Source: Cyclobacteriaceae bacterium
GTDB lineage: Bacteria; Bacteroidota; Bacteroidia; Cytophagales; Cyclobacteriaceae
NCBI GenBank assembly: GCA_022841475.1
Contig: JALHRJ010000001.1
Coordinates: 91,440-155,439 of the forward strand
Direction: 5' to 3'
DNA: 64,000 bases
A program made the translations under genes and the position numbers. Under the pieces are notes generated by a model. The model worked only from the letters and a program-made list of their open reading frames with translations, was not told where the DNA came from and did no database searches. Positions 49,916 through 60,200 of this stretch are shown piece after piece. Position 1 is the first letter of the stretch. Each line of letters opens with the position of its first letter.

Positions 49916-50842
49916 TCATTGCCTCCTACCTTTCATTTTTGTTTGTTGTAAATCTTGTGTCTTCTTTTCTTTACTGGACATGACCAGGTATTCATTCACG
50001 TCCTTATGATTGCGGTAGAGTGTTGATCGGTCATTGAATTGAATCCCATTTTCCTTCAAGGTTTCTTTCGCTTTCGCGGCCGCAAGGTCGTTGTCCAGGA
50101 AAAGGTTGATCTCCGGCTTTGACTTAAGGATCGGAATCGTACGGGCGATCAGGCGCAGGGAGTTAAGCACCAGAAAATCGGAGTCTTTGATTTCTGACTT
50201 AATAATCGGGAGGTCGATTTTCAGTAATGAAAGAAAATCTATAAACCCTTCTGTCACTGCAATGCGATCTGAATTGTTTGAGATGAGGGAGATCTCTTTG
50301 GGAGTACTGGAACCTTTGAACCAATGATTGCGCAAATCAAAAGCTCCGGCCACATTCGGAAAGCCGATGGCTTTATAAATACCTAGCCCGATTTTGAATT
50401 CAACTTCCTTGCAATAGATTTTTGCAAGATCCAAGTCAATGCCACGCCTGTTCAGGTAATGAATCAGTTTGGAGTTGGAGATTTCTGATACGTTGAGGAC
50501 TTCAATTTTATTTTCCTTTAATTTTGGAACAGGTTCAGGCGGGTGAAAAGAAAAGTCGTTGTGGTAGTTGTCCTTGTTGATCAGGTTTAGAAATTCAGAG
50601 AGTGAGCAGCGATGGAGCTTCATACCCAGATCAAGGAGAGTTCCACCTTCTCCGCTCCCGTGGTCAAACCAGACATTCTTTTGTGTATTGACTTTAAAGG
50701 ATGGCGTGCGCTCACCCCTGAGCGGTGAATGATACCAGTAATCAGTTCCCCGGATGTAAGCCGGTTCAAATCCTGAACGGGATAAATATTCCACGATGGG
50801 AATTTGTTTGACTTCATCGAGGGAAAGTCGTTTCAAATTCAT
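49916..50842 (-). CDS. Toprim primase-like protein (element B)
   Basis: A 308-residue paralogue of 13733-14755, with IVEYLSRSGFEPAYIRGTD, SPLRGERTPSFKVNTQK, WFDHGSGEGGTLLDLGMKL, Toprim strand AVTEGFIDFLSLL and LFLDNDLAA. It is about 30 residues shorter because of a reduced linker. It ends at a basic tail (KMKGRRQ). It overlaps the next upstream gene by four bases. Confidence 0.8.
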   Translation of the reverse strand: MNLKRLSLDEVKQIPIVEYLSRSGFEPAYIRGTDYWYHSPLRGERTPSFKVNTQKNVWFDHGSGEGGTLLDLGMKLHRCSLSEFLNLINKDNYHNDFSFHPPEPVPKLKENKIEVLNVSEISNSKLIHYLNRRGIDLDLAKIYCKEVEFKIGLGIYKAIGFPNVAGAFDLRNHWFKGSSTPKEISLISNNSDRIAVTEGFIDFLSLLKIDLPIIKSEIKDSDFLVLNSLRLIARTIPILKSKPEINLFLDNDLAAAKAKETLKENGIQFNDRSTLYRNHKDVNEYLVMSSKEKKTQDLQQTKMKGRRQ

Positions 50843-51144
50843 ACGGGTGTGGATGCTGGTTCATTCAACAAGTAGACTGAGCTTGCCTTAATCGGGTGGT
50901 ATGACGGAGTGTATGCCAGATAGCCTAAACGTTGAAGTTCTTTAAGTGCCTTATGATAGGTGGCAAAGGAGCGAATGCGCGAGGCTCGCATTAATTCGCT
51001 TCGGGAAATCCGAAAGGGTTGCTCAAAGTGATTGTTGATCCAGGAGTCACAGATTGCCAGCGACAAAGAAAGGTGAACCGGTTTAAGTCCGTTATCAGCG
51101 ACAATTTTATGTAGGTATACAGTAAGGAGCGCGAGCTTGTCCAT
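50839..51144 (-). CDS. Conserved mobilization-module protein, winged-helix-like (element B)
   Basis: A 101-residue paralogue of 13429-13746, conserving VHLSLSLAICDSWINNHF, SRSELMRASRIRSFATYHK, LKELQRLGYLAYTPSYHP and the LLN near the end. The family is not recognised but a winged HTH is likely. It overlaps both neighbours by one and four bases, so the three genes are translationally coupled. Confidence 0.6.
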   Translation of the reverse strand: MDKLALLTVYLHKIVADNGLKPVHLSLSLAICDSWINNHFEQPFRISRSELMRASRIRSFATYHKALKELQRLGYLAYTPSYHPIKASSVYLLNEPASTPV

Positions 51145-51458
51145 TACCGTTCCTTGTGATTGGACTCCAGCAGTCTTGTGAGATCCTCTTGTTTGTAATA
51201 AACGATGCCTCCTATTTTAGAGAATGGAAGAGAGCCGTTGACCCGCAGGTTTTGTAAAGTGCCTGTAGAGATACCAAGCAGCTTGCGCACTTCTGGGGAG
51301 CGCAGCCAGGTTTTGCTGACACCGCTCGGGGTAGTGAGCAGGTTTTTTATTTCATTGAAAAATTCCGCTTTGAAATCTTCAAGATCGCCTTTTGTCAGCA
51401 GGTGATCCCGTGACATGGATTGGTTCTGTTTTGCCAGAAATATTTCGTCTCCTTTCAT
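51144..51458 (-). CDS. HTH DNA-binding protein, excisionase-like (element B)
   Basis: A 104-residue paralogue of 13123-13425 with WLRSPEVRKLLGISTGTLQNL and RVNGSLPFSKIGGIVYYKQEDL, the winged HTH of excisionase-like proteins. It is the first gene of the second module, as its paralogue is of the first. The 160 bases upstream hold no gene. Confidence 0.78.
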   Translation of the reverse strand: MKGDEIFLAKQNQSMSRDHLLTKGDLEDFKAEFFNEIKNLLTTPSGVSKTWLRSPEVRKLLGISTGTLQNLRVNGSLPFSKIGGIVYYKQEDLTRLLESNHKER

Positions 51459-51620
51459 TGCTGTAAGAAAGGAGTCAAGGTGAAACCGTTTAAAATCTAA
51501 ACTTCACAACTACGGGCGAAGGTGGGAACGATTTTTTGTTTAAAAGCTGAATTCAGCAATAAGGCCCTCAATTAAAGAGAGCCTCATTGGATTGAAACAT
51601 TAAGTATACCCATCAGTCCA

Positions 51621-53063
51621 TCATTTTGCCTTCACTTTCTTCTTCATCGGAAACGCGAAGCCAAAACGCACGGCCAGTCTATCCCCATAGGGGCTCATGC
51701 CATCTTTGTCGTAGAGATTATAGAGTACTTCGGTGTTGCCTTTGATGTTTTTGTAGACGGTGAAGTCTTTCTTGATACCTACAAACACACTGGGCACCCA
51801 CTCACGGTAGGCGGGATCTATCCCCATGCTGCTAGCAATAAGGGGAGGAATGGTAGTATTCATGAGTTCGGGAAGCAACCGGAAGTTGATGCCTTTGGTC
51901 CATTTGAATTCAACCGCTGCACGAGGACCATAAACTCGTTCTTCTTTTCTGACTGTTAGTTCATCAAACGGCAAGCGTTGGTTCCAGCCGGCTCCGGCAG
52001 AAAGGCGTGGGGTGATCAGGTACATCAGGATGGGGTTTACATCCAGTAAAAAATATTGACTCTTTTGAATCTGAAACGATAGACCCGGCACCAGCCGTTC
52101 AATGAGTGGCTTGCCTTTGAGCGGGTTGGGCGCGCGTTTAGGGAGTTCGGCCAGACTCTTAACTTCCGAATATTTACTTTTCAATTTGCTCATCTTGTCC
52201 ATCGCTTGTTGCAACACTTCCTGTTTGCCAGCAAAATGATCCTGCGCCATGTTCATCACCTGTTCCTGCACTAGTTCTTTTGCTTTAGCTTTCAGAGTGG
52301 CAGAATCAAGTTGTGTGTATTCCGTCATTAGTGCTTTACCTTCCGCCAGTTGGTCTACTCCATCCATCCCAGCTACTTTTGCTTCGATGGTTTTGTCAAG
52401 GCTCTTCACCTCATCGAGGTTTCCTTTCACCAGGTTCTGTGCGTCTTGCGCGTACTGACCGGCCTGATCAGTTATACCTGAAATTTTGTTGAGATTGCTG
52501 GTGAGGTCTTTAAGGTTGGGATCGAGGGCAAGTTGATTGGTGAGCGTAGGCAATTTTGTATTACCCAACTTAGGCATCTCTAAAGAGGGTATGCCGGGTG
52601 TTGTCGTATTCAATGACGGTAATGAGTATTCTTGTATGGATGACTGAAGCTTTTGCATGGGCTCCTGCAACTGGGGTGGTAGTTGAATTTCTTTTAAGCC
52701 TTGCGTAGCTTTTGATTTAAGGTCTTCCACTTTTTTGGTGAGGGAAGAAAGTTGTTGATCCTTCATTTGATTCAAACTATCGAGTTTGGGCGTGAGGGCT
52801 TCCGTGGGGAGTTTTAGGTTGTTGAGGCTATCGATCTTTGATTGTAATTGATTTTTTGTGGCATCTATTTTTGAGAACTGGTCTTGATAGAGGGCATTGA
52901 GGCTATCGGCTTTGGATTGAAAGGAGAGTGTGATGGAGTCAGCCTTTCGAATTGATTGTTGTAACAGGGTATCTGTGGGCAGTATGAAATTCAGACTATC
53001 CCACTGCTGGGCGAGGGCCAGATTAGAAATAAGAAAACATAGAATTATTAGCCTAGAATTCAC
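51621..53063 (-). CDS. Secreted helical/beta-barrel-type protein of unknown family
   Basis: A 480-residue protein. The signal peptide (MNSRLIILCFLISNLALAQQ) precedes a long helical region rich in Leu/Lys/Asp/Ser (about 25-310, many KxDSLN-type repeats such as SKADSLNALYQ and QSKIDSLNNLK). A C-terminal part of about 160 residues with alternating strands (RLSAGAGWNQRLPF, GPRAAVEFKWTKGI, DRLAVRFGFAFPM) looks like outer-membrane strands. It may help surface display or export of the neighbouring RHS proteins; the only support is location and matching signal peptides. Confidence 0.5.
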   Translation of the reverse strand: MNSRLIILCFLISNLALAQQWDSLNFILPTDTLLQQSIRKADSITLSFQSKADSLNALYQDQFSKIDATKNQLQSKIDSLNNLKLPTEALTPKLDSLNQMKDQQLSSLTKKVEDLKSKATQGLKEIQLPPQLQEPMQKLQSSIQEYSLPSLNTTTPGIPSLEMPKLGNTKLPTLTNQLALDPNLKDLTSNLNKISGITDQAGQYAQDAQNLVKGNLDEVKSLDKTIEAKVAGMDGVDQLAEGKALMTEYTQLDSATLKAKAKELVQEQVMNMAQDHFAGKQEVLQQAMDKMSKLKSKYSEVKSLAELPKRAPNPLKGKPLIERLVPGLSFQIQKSQYFLLDVNPILMYLITPRLSAGAGWNQRLPFDELTVRKEERVYGPRAAVEFKWTKGINFRLLPELMNTTIPPLIASSMGIDPAYREWVPSVFVGIKKDFTVYKNIKGNTEVLYNLYDKDGMSPYGDRLAVRFGFAFPMKKKVKAK

Positions 53064-53168
53064 GTATTAAAGATCTTACTTCTTGTTGATTATACTGAGG
53101 GTAAAAAGTACATAATTGATTGTAACATTTGGAAGGCTTTGAAAGCAAAGTCTGGAAGATTCGTGAGT

Positions 53169-53417
53169 CTAATTAAGTTCAGTGAATCTTTTCATGGCAT
53201 AAACTGTCAAAATGACAAAGAGTCCTCCTATAATAAAATTACCAATAAGTCCAATCCATGTTTTCCAGGTCATAGGTTCCTTCCTTTCCCCAAAACCGAT
53301 AATTATTCCAGCAAGACTAACTGCAAATGCTATGACAATTGATAGTCCTAGAGGAACAAAGTTTTTGCCAAATCCAAGGTCTCGCCAAAATACAGAAGCT
53401 ATAAATGTTCCAACCAA
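53169..53417 (-). CDS. Small multi-pass membrane protein
   Basis: An 82-residue hydrophobic protein with about two to three membrane segments (FVPLGLSIVIAFAVSLAGII and WIGLIGNFIIGGLFVILTVY). I do not recognise a family. It lies between the secreted coiled-coil gene and the RHS locus, with room for its own promoter. Small membrane immunity proteins are common next to polymorphic toxins, but nothing specific marks this one. Confidence 0.45.
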   Translation of the reverse strand: MVGTFIASVFWRDLGFGKNFVPLGLSIVIAFAVSLAGIIIGFGERKEPMTWKTWIGLIGNFIIGGLFVILTVYAMKRFTELN

Positions 53418-53526
53418 GATTAGTCCGCTAGTTAATAAAAAGTCCGAACGTTTTTGATTTCATTTTATCATCCGTATCTACCTCAATCAGTTGGCTAACC
53501 TCTATGCTATTCAACTAAAACTAAAT

Positions 53527-53634
53527 TCATTTGAACCACGATGCTATTAGGCTCAATATATCGAGAACAACTCTAACAAATTCAGATTTTTCCTCCGACT
53601 TCCTTGGTTTTTTTGATTTTGGTGTAGCATTCAT
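53527..53634 (-). CDS. Possible 35-residue small ORF
   Basis: The frame reads MNATPKSKKPRKSEEKSEFV and then a hydrophobic helix ending near SWFK. It has a basic N-terminus and an amphipathic C-terminus. It fills an otherwise empty gap between the small membrane protein gene and the probable immunity gene. There is no homology evidence. Confidence 0.3.
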   Translation of the reverse strand: MNATPKSKKPRKSEEKSEFVRVVLDILSLIASWFK

Positions 53635-53660
53635 CCCACTACAATGAAATAAAAAGACGC

Positions 53661-54209
53661 TCAGTCTTGCACCGAATATTTTTCATGTCCAACTTTCAAA
53701 ATTTTCATCACTATAGGATTACGTTCTTTATAATAGATTCCAATGCTACCTGATTCATGAAAGTAAAAGAAATATTCATTTTTTATATCACAGAACACTG
53801 GGCTATATGGAGCTTTATTCTTGACAACACATTCGAGGATTGTTTTTAAAAATTTAGGCCAGTCATTGCATATGCAACAACCATCATAGCTAACTTGAAT
53901 CTGACTGTTAATTAATAATTTTAGGTAGTTTTGAGCCTCCTCAGATTTACCGGCCAAGTTATAATCATTAGCCTCACTTTCAATATCCCAAGTTTCAAGA
54001 CAAAAATTCCACCATTGTCTATTAAAGATCAATAGGTTAGCTTTGAATTTGCCAAATAAGGAATCAAACATGCCTATTAAATCTTCAGTGACCCAATCCT
54101 TATCTTTAAGATAAAATTCATTTCTGTAAGCATTACTGTCTCTGTACGAATTCAGGTCTGCCCAGCTAAATGGGAACTCGTGATTAATTTCTTCTAACAA
54201 ATTCTTCAT
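53661..54209 (-). CDS. Probable immunity protein of the RHS toxin
   Basis: A 182-residue soluble, acidic protein of unknown family, containing FPFSWADLNSYRD, WWNFCLETWDIESEANDYNL and FYFHESGSIGIYYKERNP. It begins three bases downstream of the RHS gene's stop on the same strand, exactly where immunity genes of polymorphic toxins lie, and is AT-rich unlike the RHS core. Immunity function is inferred from position only. Confidence 0.6.
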   Translation of the reverse strand: MKNLLEEINHEFPFSWADLNSYRDSNAYRNEFYLKDKDWVTEDLIGMFDSLFGKFKANLLIFNRQWWNFCLETWDIESEANDYNLAGKSEEAQNYLKLLINSQIQVSYDGCCICNDWPKFLKTILECVVKNKAPYSPVFCDIKNEYFFYFHESGSIGIYYKERNPIVMKILKVGHEKYSVQD

Positions 54210-54212
54210 CTA

Positions 54213-57200
54213 TTATTTAATTGTTTTTAATTGACCCCATGGAATAAGAGTTCCCGTTGCGCTTTTATGTTGATTTTTAATAAAATCTCCATATTTATCG
54301 GCATTATGTACCCACTCCAGCCCTTTGTTTGACTCTTTAAATACTTTAAATTGACTTGCACCATGTGCGGTAATGTCTACCGACCACCACAGGCCATCTT
54401 TTCCTTTGCCTTTATAAAATTTACCCCAAGTTGAATGGCTTTTGATCGCAACAGCACCTTCGTCAGTCAATTTCCACAGACCCCTATTTTTAGCAATCTG
54501 ACTAGCCGCACCACTTAGTTTACCAGCATTTTTACTCAGGCTGTTTATATTTTTTGCAGGCTGGGTAAGCATCTGCTGAATCATTCTTCCAGAGTTCAGA
54601 ATCGCAGCTTTCTCTTCGATATCCTTAACGGCCGTTTCTATATTGTTTTCAAAATTGTCGGTGTTGTCTCCATTCTGTTCGTTAAGTACCGTGCCGTACT
54701 CATTGAGCCCGAAGAGGATAGTCATTACTATTTTTTCTAATATGCCAGGTTCGTCACCCCCTTCATTGGTTTTACCACTTTCCTCCTTGCTGCCGTTTGG
54801 AGGTGCGGTGGCGGTCTCTTCTTTTTTCTTGTCACCAGGCTTAGTAGGATCAGTGCTTTCTTCCTCCAGACCTCCACCATAATTATACGTATCTACAGCG
54901 CCTGTTTCATAATTTACACCCATTCCATAGGTAGTGCCTAGCATTCCATCCGGGTCGATGAAGCGTATTGGGTTGTTATATACATAGGTATAGGGCGAAA
55001 ATCGCCTCGTTACTTCAGCCAAAGGATCCACAACCATCCACCTACCAATAGCATTGTCATACATGCGAGCCCCATAATCCAACCAGTCTAACCCTAACTC
55101 TTCTTGTTTCTCTTTGCCGTTATATTGATATGGATTATTCATACTACCAGCTTTCTGATAACTCTTATCCGAGATTGATAACCCAAAAGCATAATACTCA
55201 TCGGCCTGAATAACCGGGCTCTTTACATGGGTGTACTTTATATCATCAAAATAAATGTCCTGTTGCGTGGCCCCTTCATTACTTAAATATACATATACAA
55301 AGCCCGCTTTGGTAATAGGCATAACCCGGGTTAGCAACTGGTGAGGCATCTTGGTTGCCCCTGTTTGCACGTAGGCAGCATCTAGCTGCTGGAAGGCAAG
55401 ATCGATCAGGTTGTAATTTTTATCGAAGTATAAAATGTTTATATACCCCTTGGGCCAACCACTGTTATTGCTATGAGCTGTGCCTGCAGCCACCATAGCT
55501 CCATAACTATTTATGGCAGATGCAGCCGTGCCGGTTTCGCCAATGGCTGGCGGGGCCAGGCCAAAAGCACTTAGCAGAACACTCGCAAAACCAGCGAGGT
55601 TGCTGCTGCTGCCCGTGGTGCCAAAGTATTTGGCAAAAACTTCGGCCTTAATGGTATCGCCCGGCTGCACAGCAAAACTTTTTGCCAACCCTACCTGCCC
55701 GGCATAGCCACCGTTGAGTATTTGCGAATAGGTAAACGTAGTTCCCGCATCGGTATGATCGAACAAATCGAGGTTGGCGCGACTATAGTTTGCGAACGTT
55801 GCCTGCTCAGTTGTTTGGGTTGCCGTCTCCAGGGTAGCTGTATGTATTGTTACATCGGCTTTGGTGGTGGCAGTAATGCGCACATTGCCTAAGTGGTCTT
55901 TTAGATGATATTGATATTCTGGCGTGGCTCCCGTCATCACAACACGGCCCTCTCCGTTATTTATGTATTGCAGCACGTTGCCTTCATATACAAAGGCACC
56001 CACATAGTCAGTCTTTTTCTGGCTTACATGGCTCGTATTAAAGACCTCCTGCTGCAACTTCCGGCCGGCTGCGTCATAAACATACTTGACATACTCACCA
56101 TTGGTTTTGGTTACTTTCTTAACTAAGTTCAGGTAGTTGTACTCGATGTTGCCAACCATTTTGTTATCATCTTTGGTGAGGCTGCCATTGGCATCATACG
56201 TGTAGTCGGCTTCGGTACCGCTGCCTGTGGCATCATCTTTAAAGCCAGCGGTGTTGGCCGTTGCATCATACACCCGTTGCAACTGGTTGCCGGTATAGAA
56301 ATAACTCAGGTTGTCGATCAGGCCAAAATTTTGAGTGCCGGGTGTAAGCAGGCCCGTGCGCTCAAGGGCTGTGATATTTCCGTTGGCATCATAGCCTTTT
56401 ATATGTTCATTGTATCGATCCACCTCCTGATCCCAGGCAGACGTGGTGATGTTTTTACGCGTGTGTTGTGCCAACCGCAACCGATTAAGTGGATCATAAA
56501 CATATCCATTACTGCGCTGCTCGCCATCGTGTACACTCTTCCATCGTGCACCACTTACATTTCCGTTGTATTGTTTCTGCTGGTAACCGTTCTGGTAGAA
56601 TAACTCCATGCCAAAGAAATCGCGATCGGTGCCGCTTAACAAAGCATCGTTAAGATGAGTAAGCTGGCCGCGGATATTATACTTCATGTCTATCGATTGG
56701 AACCAGGTTGTGCCATTGGTACTGTGTAAATTTTTTTCTACTGCCTGATTGATTTCGTTATAGCGATTGTTGGAAATCCGAAATTCCGTAGTTCCTATTT
56801 TATTATAAGCCGTAATAGGGCGATCGAAATCATCGTAGTCAACGCGTTCTTCAATTTTCTTTTCATTAGCACCACCCCCAACATGGTGGACAGTAACAGT
56901 TTTTAAGATGTTGGGGCTGATCTTGTTTTCGTAGGCCATCGAAACCCGGTCGATTGAGTTGCGCACATTGCGGCTTATTGACTGCATAGGCCTGTTGCGG
57001 TCATCATAGTACGTAATCGACTCCAGCCACGCATTCGTTTCGAGGTTTCGAACCAGGGTGGCAGTCACCTGCCCGTTGATGCGTTTGTTATAGGTAGTGG
57101 GCGATCCAGTGCCAAAACCTGAGAGTGCACTTTCTACAACATAGTTGTGTGTTGAGGACAATACAAAAACAGAAGGCAACTGGTAGTTATCGTAAAATGT

Positions 57201-60200
57201 TTTTGTTAATACGGAAGCATCATTTGCCATGACTGGAAATGATCCATTATAGGTGTATTCATTGCCGGTTGTTTTAGCCTCGTACCCAAACTGGGCTGAA
57301 ACATTTGTTCTAAGTGTAGCATAAGCGGTGGCATCAGTGTATTCCCCGGTCATTACAGGCCGGCCGAGAATGTCGTATTTGGTAAATGACCATTTGTTTG
57401 TGCTGCGTTGCACTGCGTTTTGTGTCAACACAAGCCGATCCAGGTTGTCGTAAATCATGTACACCCAGCCTGCTGCCGGAATTCTTTTTTCAATCTGGCG
57501 CTGGCGGGCATCATATTTATACTGATATCCATGAAGATCAACCTGCGCACTATGGCTGGCCCAGACAAAAGCTGCACCTGCAAGGTCTTTGATTAGCTGG
57601 GGTGTTAATACAAAACGGAGATTATTGAGAACATCATAAACGTAATAGGTATCCAGCCATTCATCTTTATCGCCTTTGATGCGTTTTAAGATCATGCGCC
57701 CTTCCTTGTCCTTGTATTGCCGGGCGGCCTGATCATTTTCATCACGACCTTCCGAAACTATTAATTCGCGCATGTTGTATGTTCCGGTCTGCACCAATTG
57801 GCCTGTGGTGTTTACGGTAAAATAGCGAACGGGTAGGTCCTGACTACCTAGTGCCCACGAATCCATTTTCACTTCTTTACCACTACCCATTTTCCAGTCT
57901 TCACCGGGGCTGGATTGTTTGAGGACACGATTAAGCGGAGAGGCTTCATATTGAGTTTCGCTGAATGGCCAGCACGAAGTAGCGACATCAGGAGTTCCCT
58001 GGCTATAGAAGTTGTATTGTTCCAACTTTGCATTTTTCCTAAAGCCATCCACGTCTATATCCGAAGAAGTAGTTGAATAAGGCAAAAACTCTTTTACTAC
58101 TCTTCCATACTGATCGTATTCCATGTGGATGACCAGGTCTTTGTTTTGCGGTGAAGCTTGTCTATCCATCGTTTGAATTGGCATCCCTAAACCATCAATG
58201 TATTGTGTAGTCATGCTCACTTCGGTACGATCAAAATTGGAATAGACAAAATCGGTTGTGGCAAGAGCGGGTTTCTTAGCGATGTAAGAACGAACATAAT
58301 TTTTTCGGATGGCCGCTGAGACAGCAGATGGTGGTGTGTTCGTACACGTTTCAGCAACTATTGATTCAAGTTGATTAGTTAGTTGAGTAACATACAGATA
58401 ATCTGATTCCTTACTCTGTCCATTCGCTAAGGTTGTAAATACCGAGTATTTGCCTGATGAGTTGGCCGTATAACTGGTGGAGGTGGCCCCGCTGACGTTA
58501 ACTCCATTTTTCTTCCATTGATAGGATGTGTAACCGCTCTGGGTTGTTAGTATAACATTCTGTCCAGTTGCCAGGTAAGGATTACCGGCTGTTGACACTA
58601 CAGGAATTGGCAAAACATTTCCGGTTACAACCGCGTGCGCACTTTCACATGCTACAGCACTAATTGCTTTAACACGATAGGTTGTACTGGCTGCGTAATC
58701 AACAGTATACGAGGCTGCGGTTGCTCCTGCAATGTTGACACTGCTACTATTCATCCACTGATATGTTGTACCCTGTGGGGCTCCGGACGCAATCAGGGTG
58801 ATTGCACCGAATCCGAATCGGCCAAAGTAACCAGTTACTGTTGGCGTAGCAGGCAATGCATTTACGGTCGCAATAACAGCCGTCCGGGTTACTGATTCGC
58901 AAGTCGAGGTAGTGTTATACGTACTAACATAATAGGTGGTGGTTGCGCTGATCGATGGCCCAAAGCTTAATCCTGTTGCAAGCGGTGCTCCGCCCGTTGA
59001 CGCTGAATACCATCGGGCACTGTTGCCATTTGCGCCTGGGGTAGCTGTCAAAGAAACAACTCCGGTGCCACATCGACTTACTGGGTTTGACGTTGCAGCT
59101 CCGGGTACCAGGTTTACGGTGGCTGTAATTTGAATCCGGGGTGTACTCTCGCAAGTAGTAGTGCTATTATAGCTGGTGACCCAGTAGCTGGTGGTTGTAG
59201 TAATACTTGGGGTCGTATAATCAGTGGCGGTAGCAAATGGAGTTCCTCCACTCGATGCACTATACCAACGGATTGTATTGCTATCGGCCCCAAAGGTCGC
59301 ACTTAATGCAACCTGACCTGTGCCACAACGTGAGCCATTTGTAACTGTGGGGTTTGAAGGAATCGGATTGATCGTTGCTGTAACCTGAATCCGGGGGGTA
59401 CTCTCACATGTGGTGGTATTATTGTAACTGGTGACCCAGTAGCTGGTGGTCGTGGTAATACTTGGGGTCGTATATTCCGTGGCGGTAGCAAATGGTGTTC
59501 CTCCACTCGAAGCACTGTACCACCGGATTGTATTACCATTGGCTCCAAAGGCTGCGCTTAAGGCAACAGTGCCGGTGCCACACCGGGCGCCATTAGTTAC
59601 AGTCGGGTTTGCTGGAATCGGATTAATGGTAGCAGTAACAGCGACTCTTGCTCCTTCGCACAAAGTGCTACTATTATAACTGCTGGCCCAATAGGTAGTC
59701 GTTGAAGAAAGCGAGGGTGTTGGAAAATCATTTGCTGTGAGCAGCAGCGAACCTCCTGCGGAAGCGTCATACCACCTGAGTATTGTACCATTTGTTCCCG
59801 GGGTTCCACTTAGATTTACCGTCCCTGTTCCACAGCGACTGGCTGATGTAACAGTTGGATTATCGGGTATCGGGTTTACTGTCACCGATACCGGTAGTCG
59901 GGCGCTCTCACACAATGTCGAAAGATTGATGCTGCTGACATAAAATGTTGTTGAACTACTTACACTTGGTGCATAAGCATTAGCCGTGGCCAGCGGAGAA
60001 CCGCCCGATGAAGCTGCATACCATTGCAGATGGGATCCATTGGTGCCGGGTGTTCCTGATAAGGAAACTGTACCGGTGCCACAGCGGGTTGCGCCACTTG
60101 TTAACCCGGTAGGCGTTCCAACAACCGCATGAACGGAGGCTGTGATTATAACCCGCGGGAAGCTTTCAATTCCTGTCGAGGTGTTAACGGTAGTGATATA

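Larger units (their letters stand above)
24318..51458. mobile_element. Probable second element (B), tandem to A; right end not found
   Basis: It starts with an A-like left end at the ssrA repeat and includes a full paralogous mobilization module (46651-51458) in the opposite orientation to that of element A. Cargo is two large defence operons. No integrase gene and no third ssrA repeat were found in the window, so the true right end may lie beyond 64000 and the RHS locus may also belong to it. The stated end is only the last module gene. Confidence 0.5.

Noticed and set aside
58635-60000. Several open frames on the plus strand and in other minus frames over the Ig-like repeats
   Set aside because: They are low-complexity shadows repeated with the domain unit; the RHS frame is continuous and explains the sequence.
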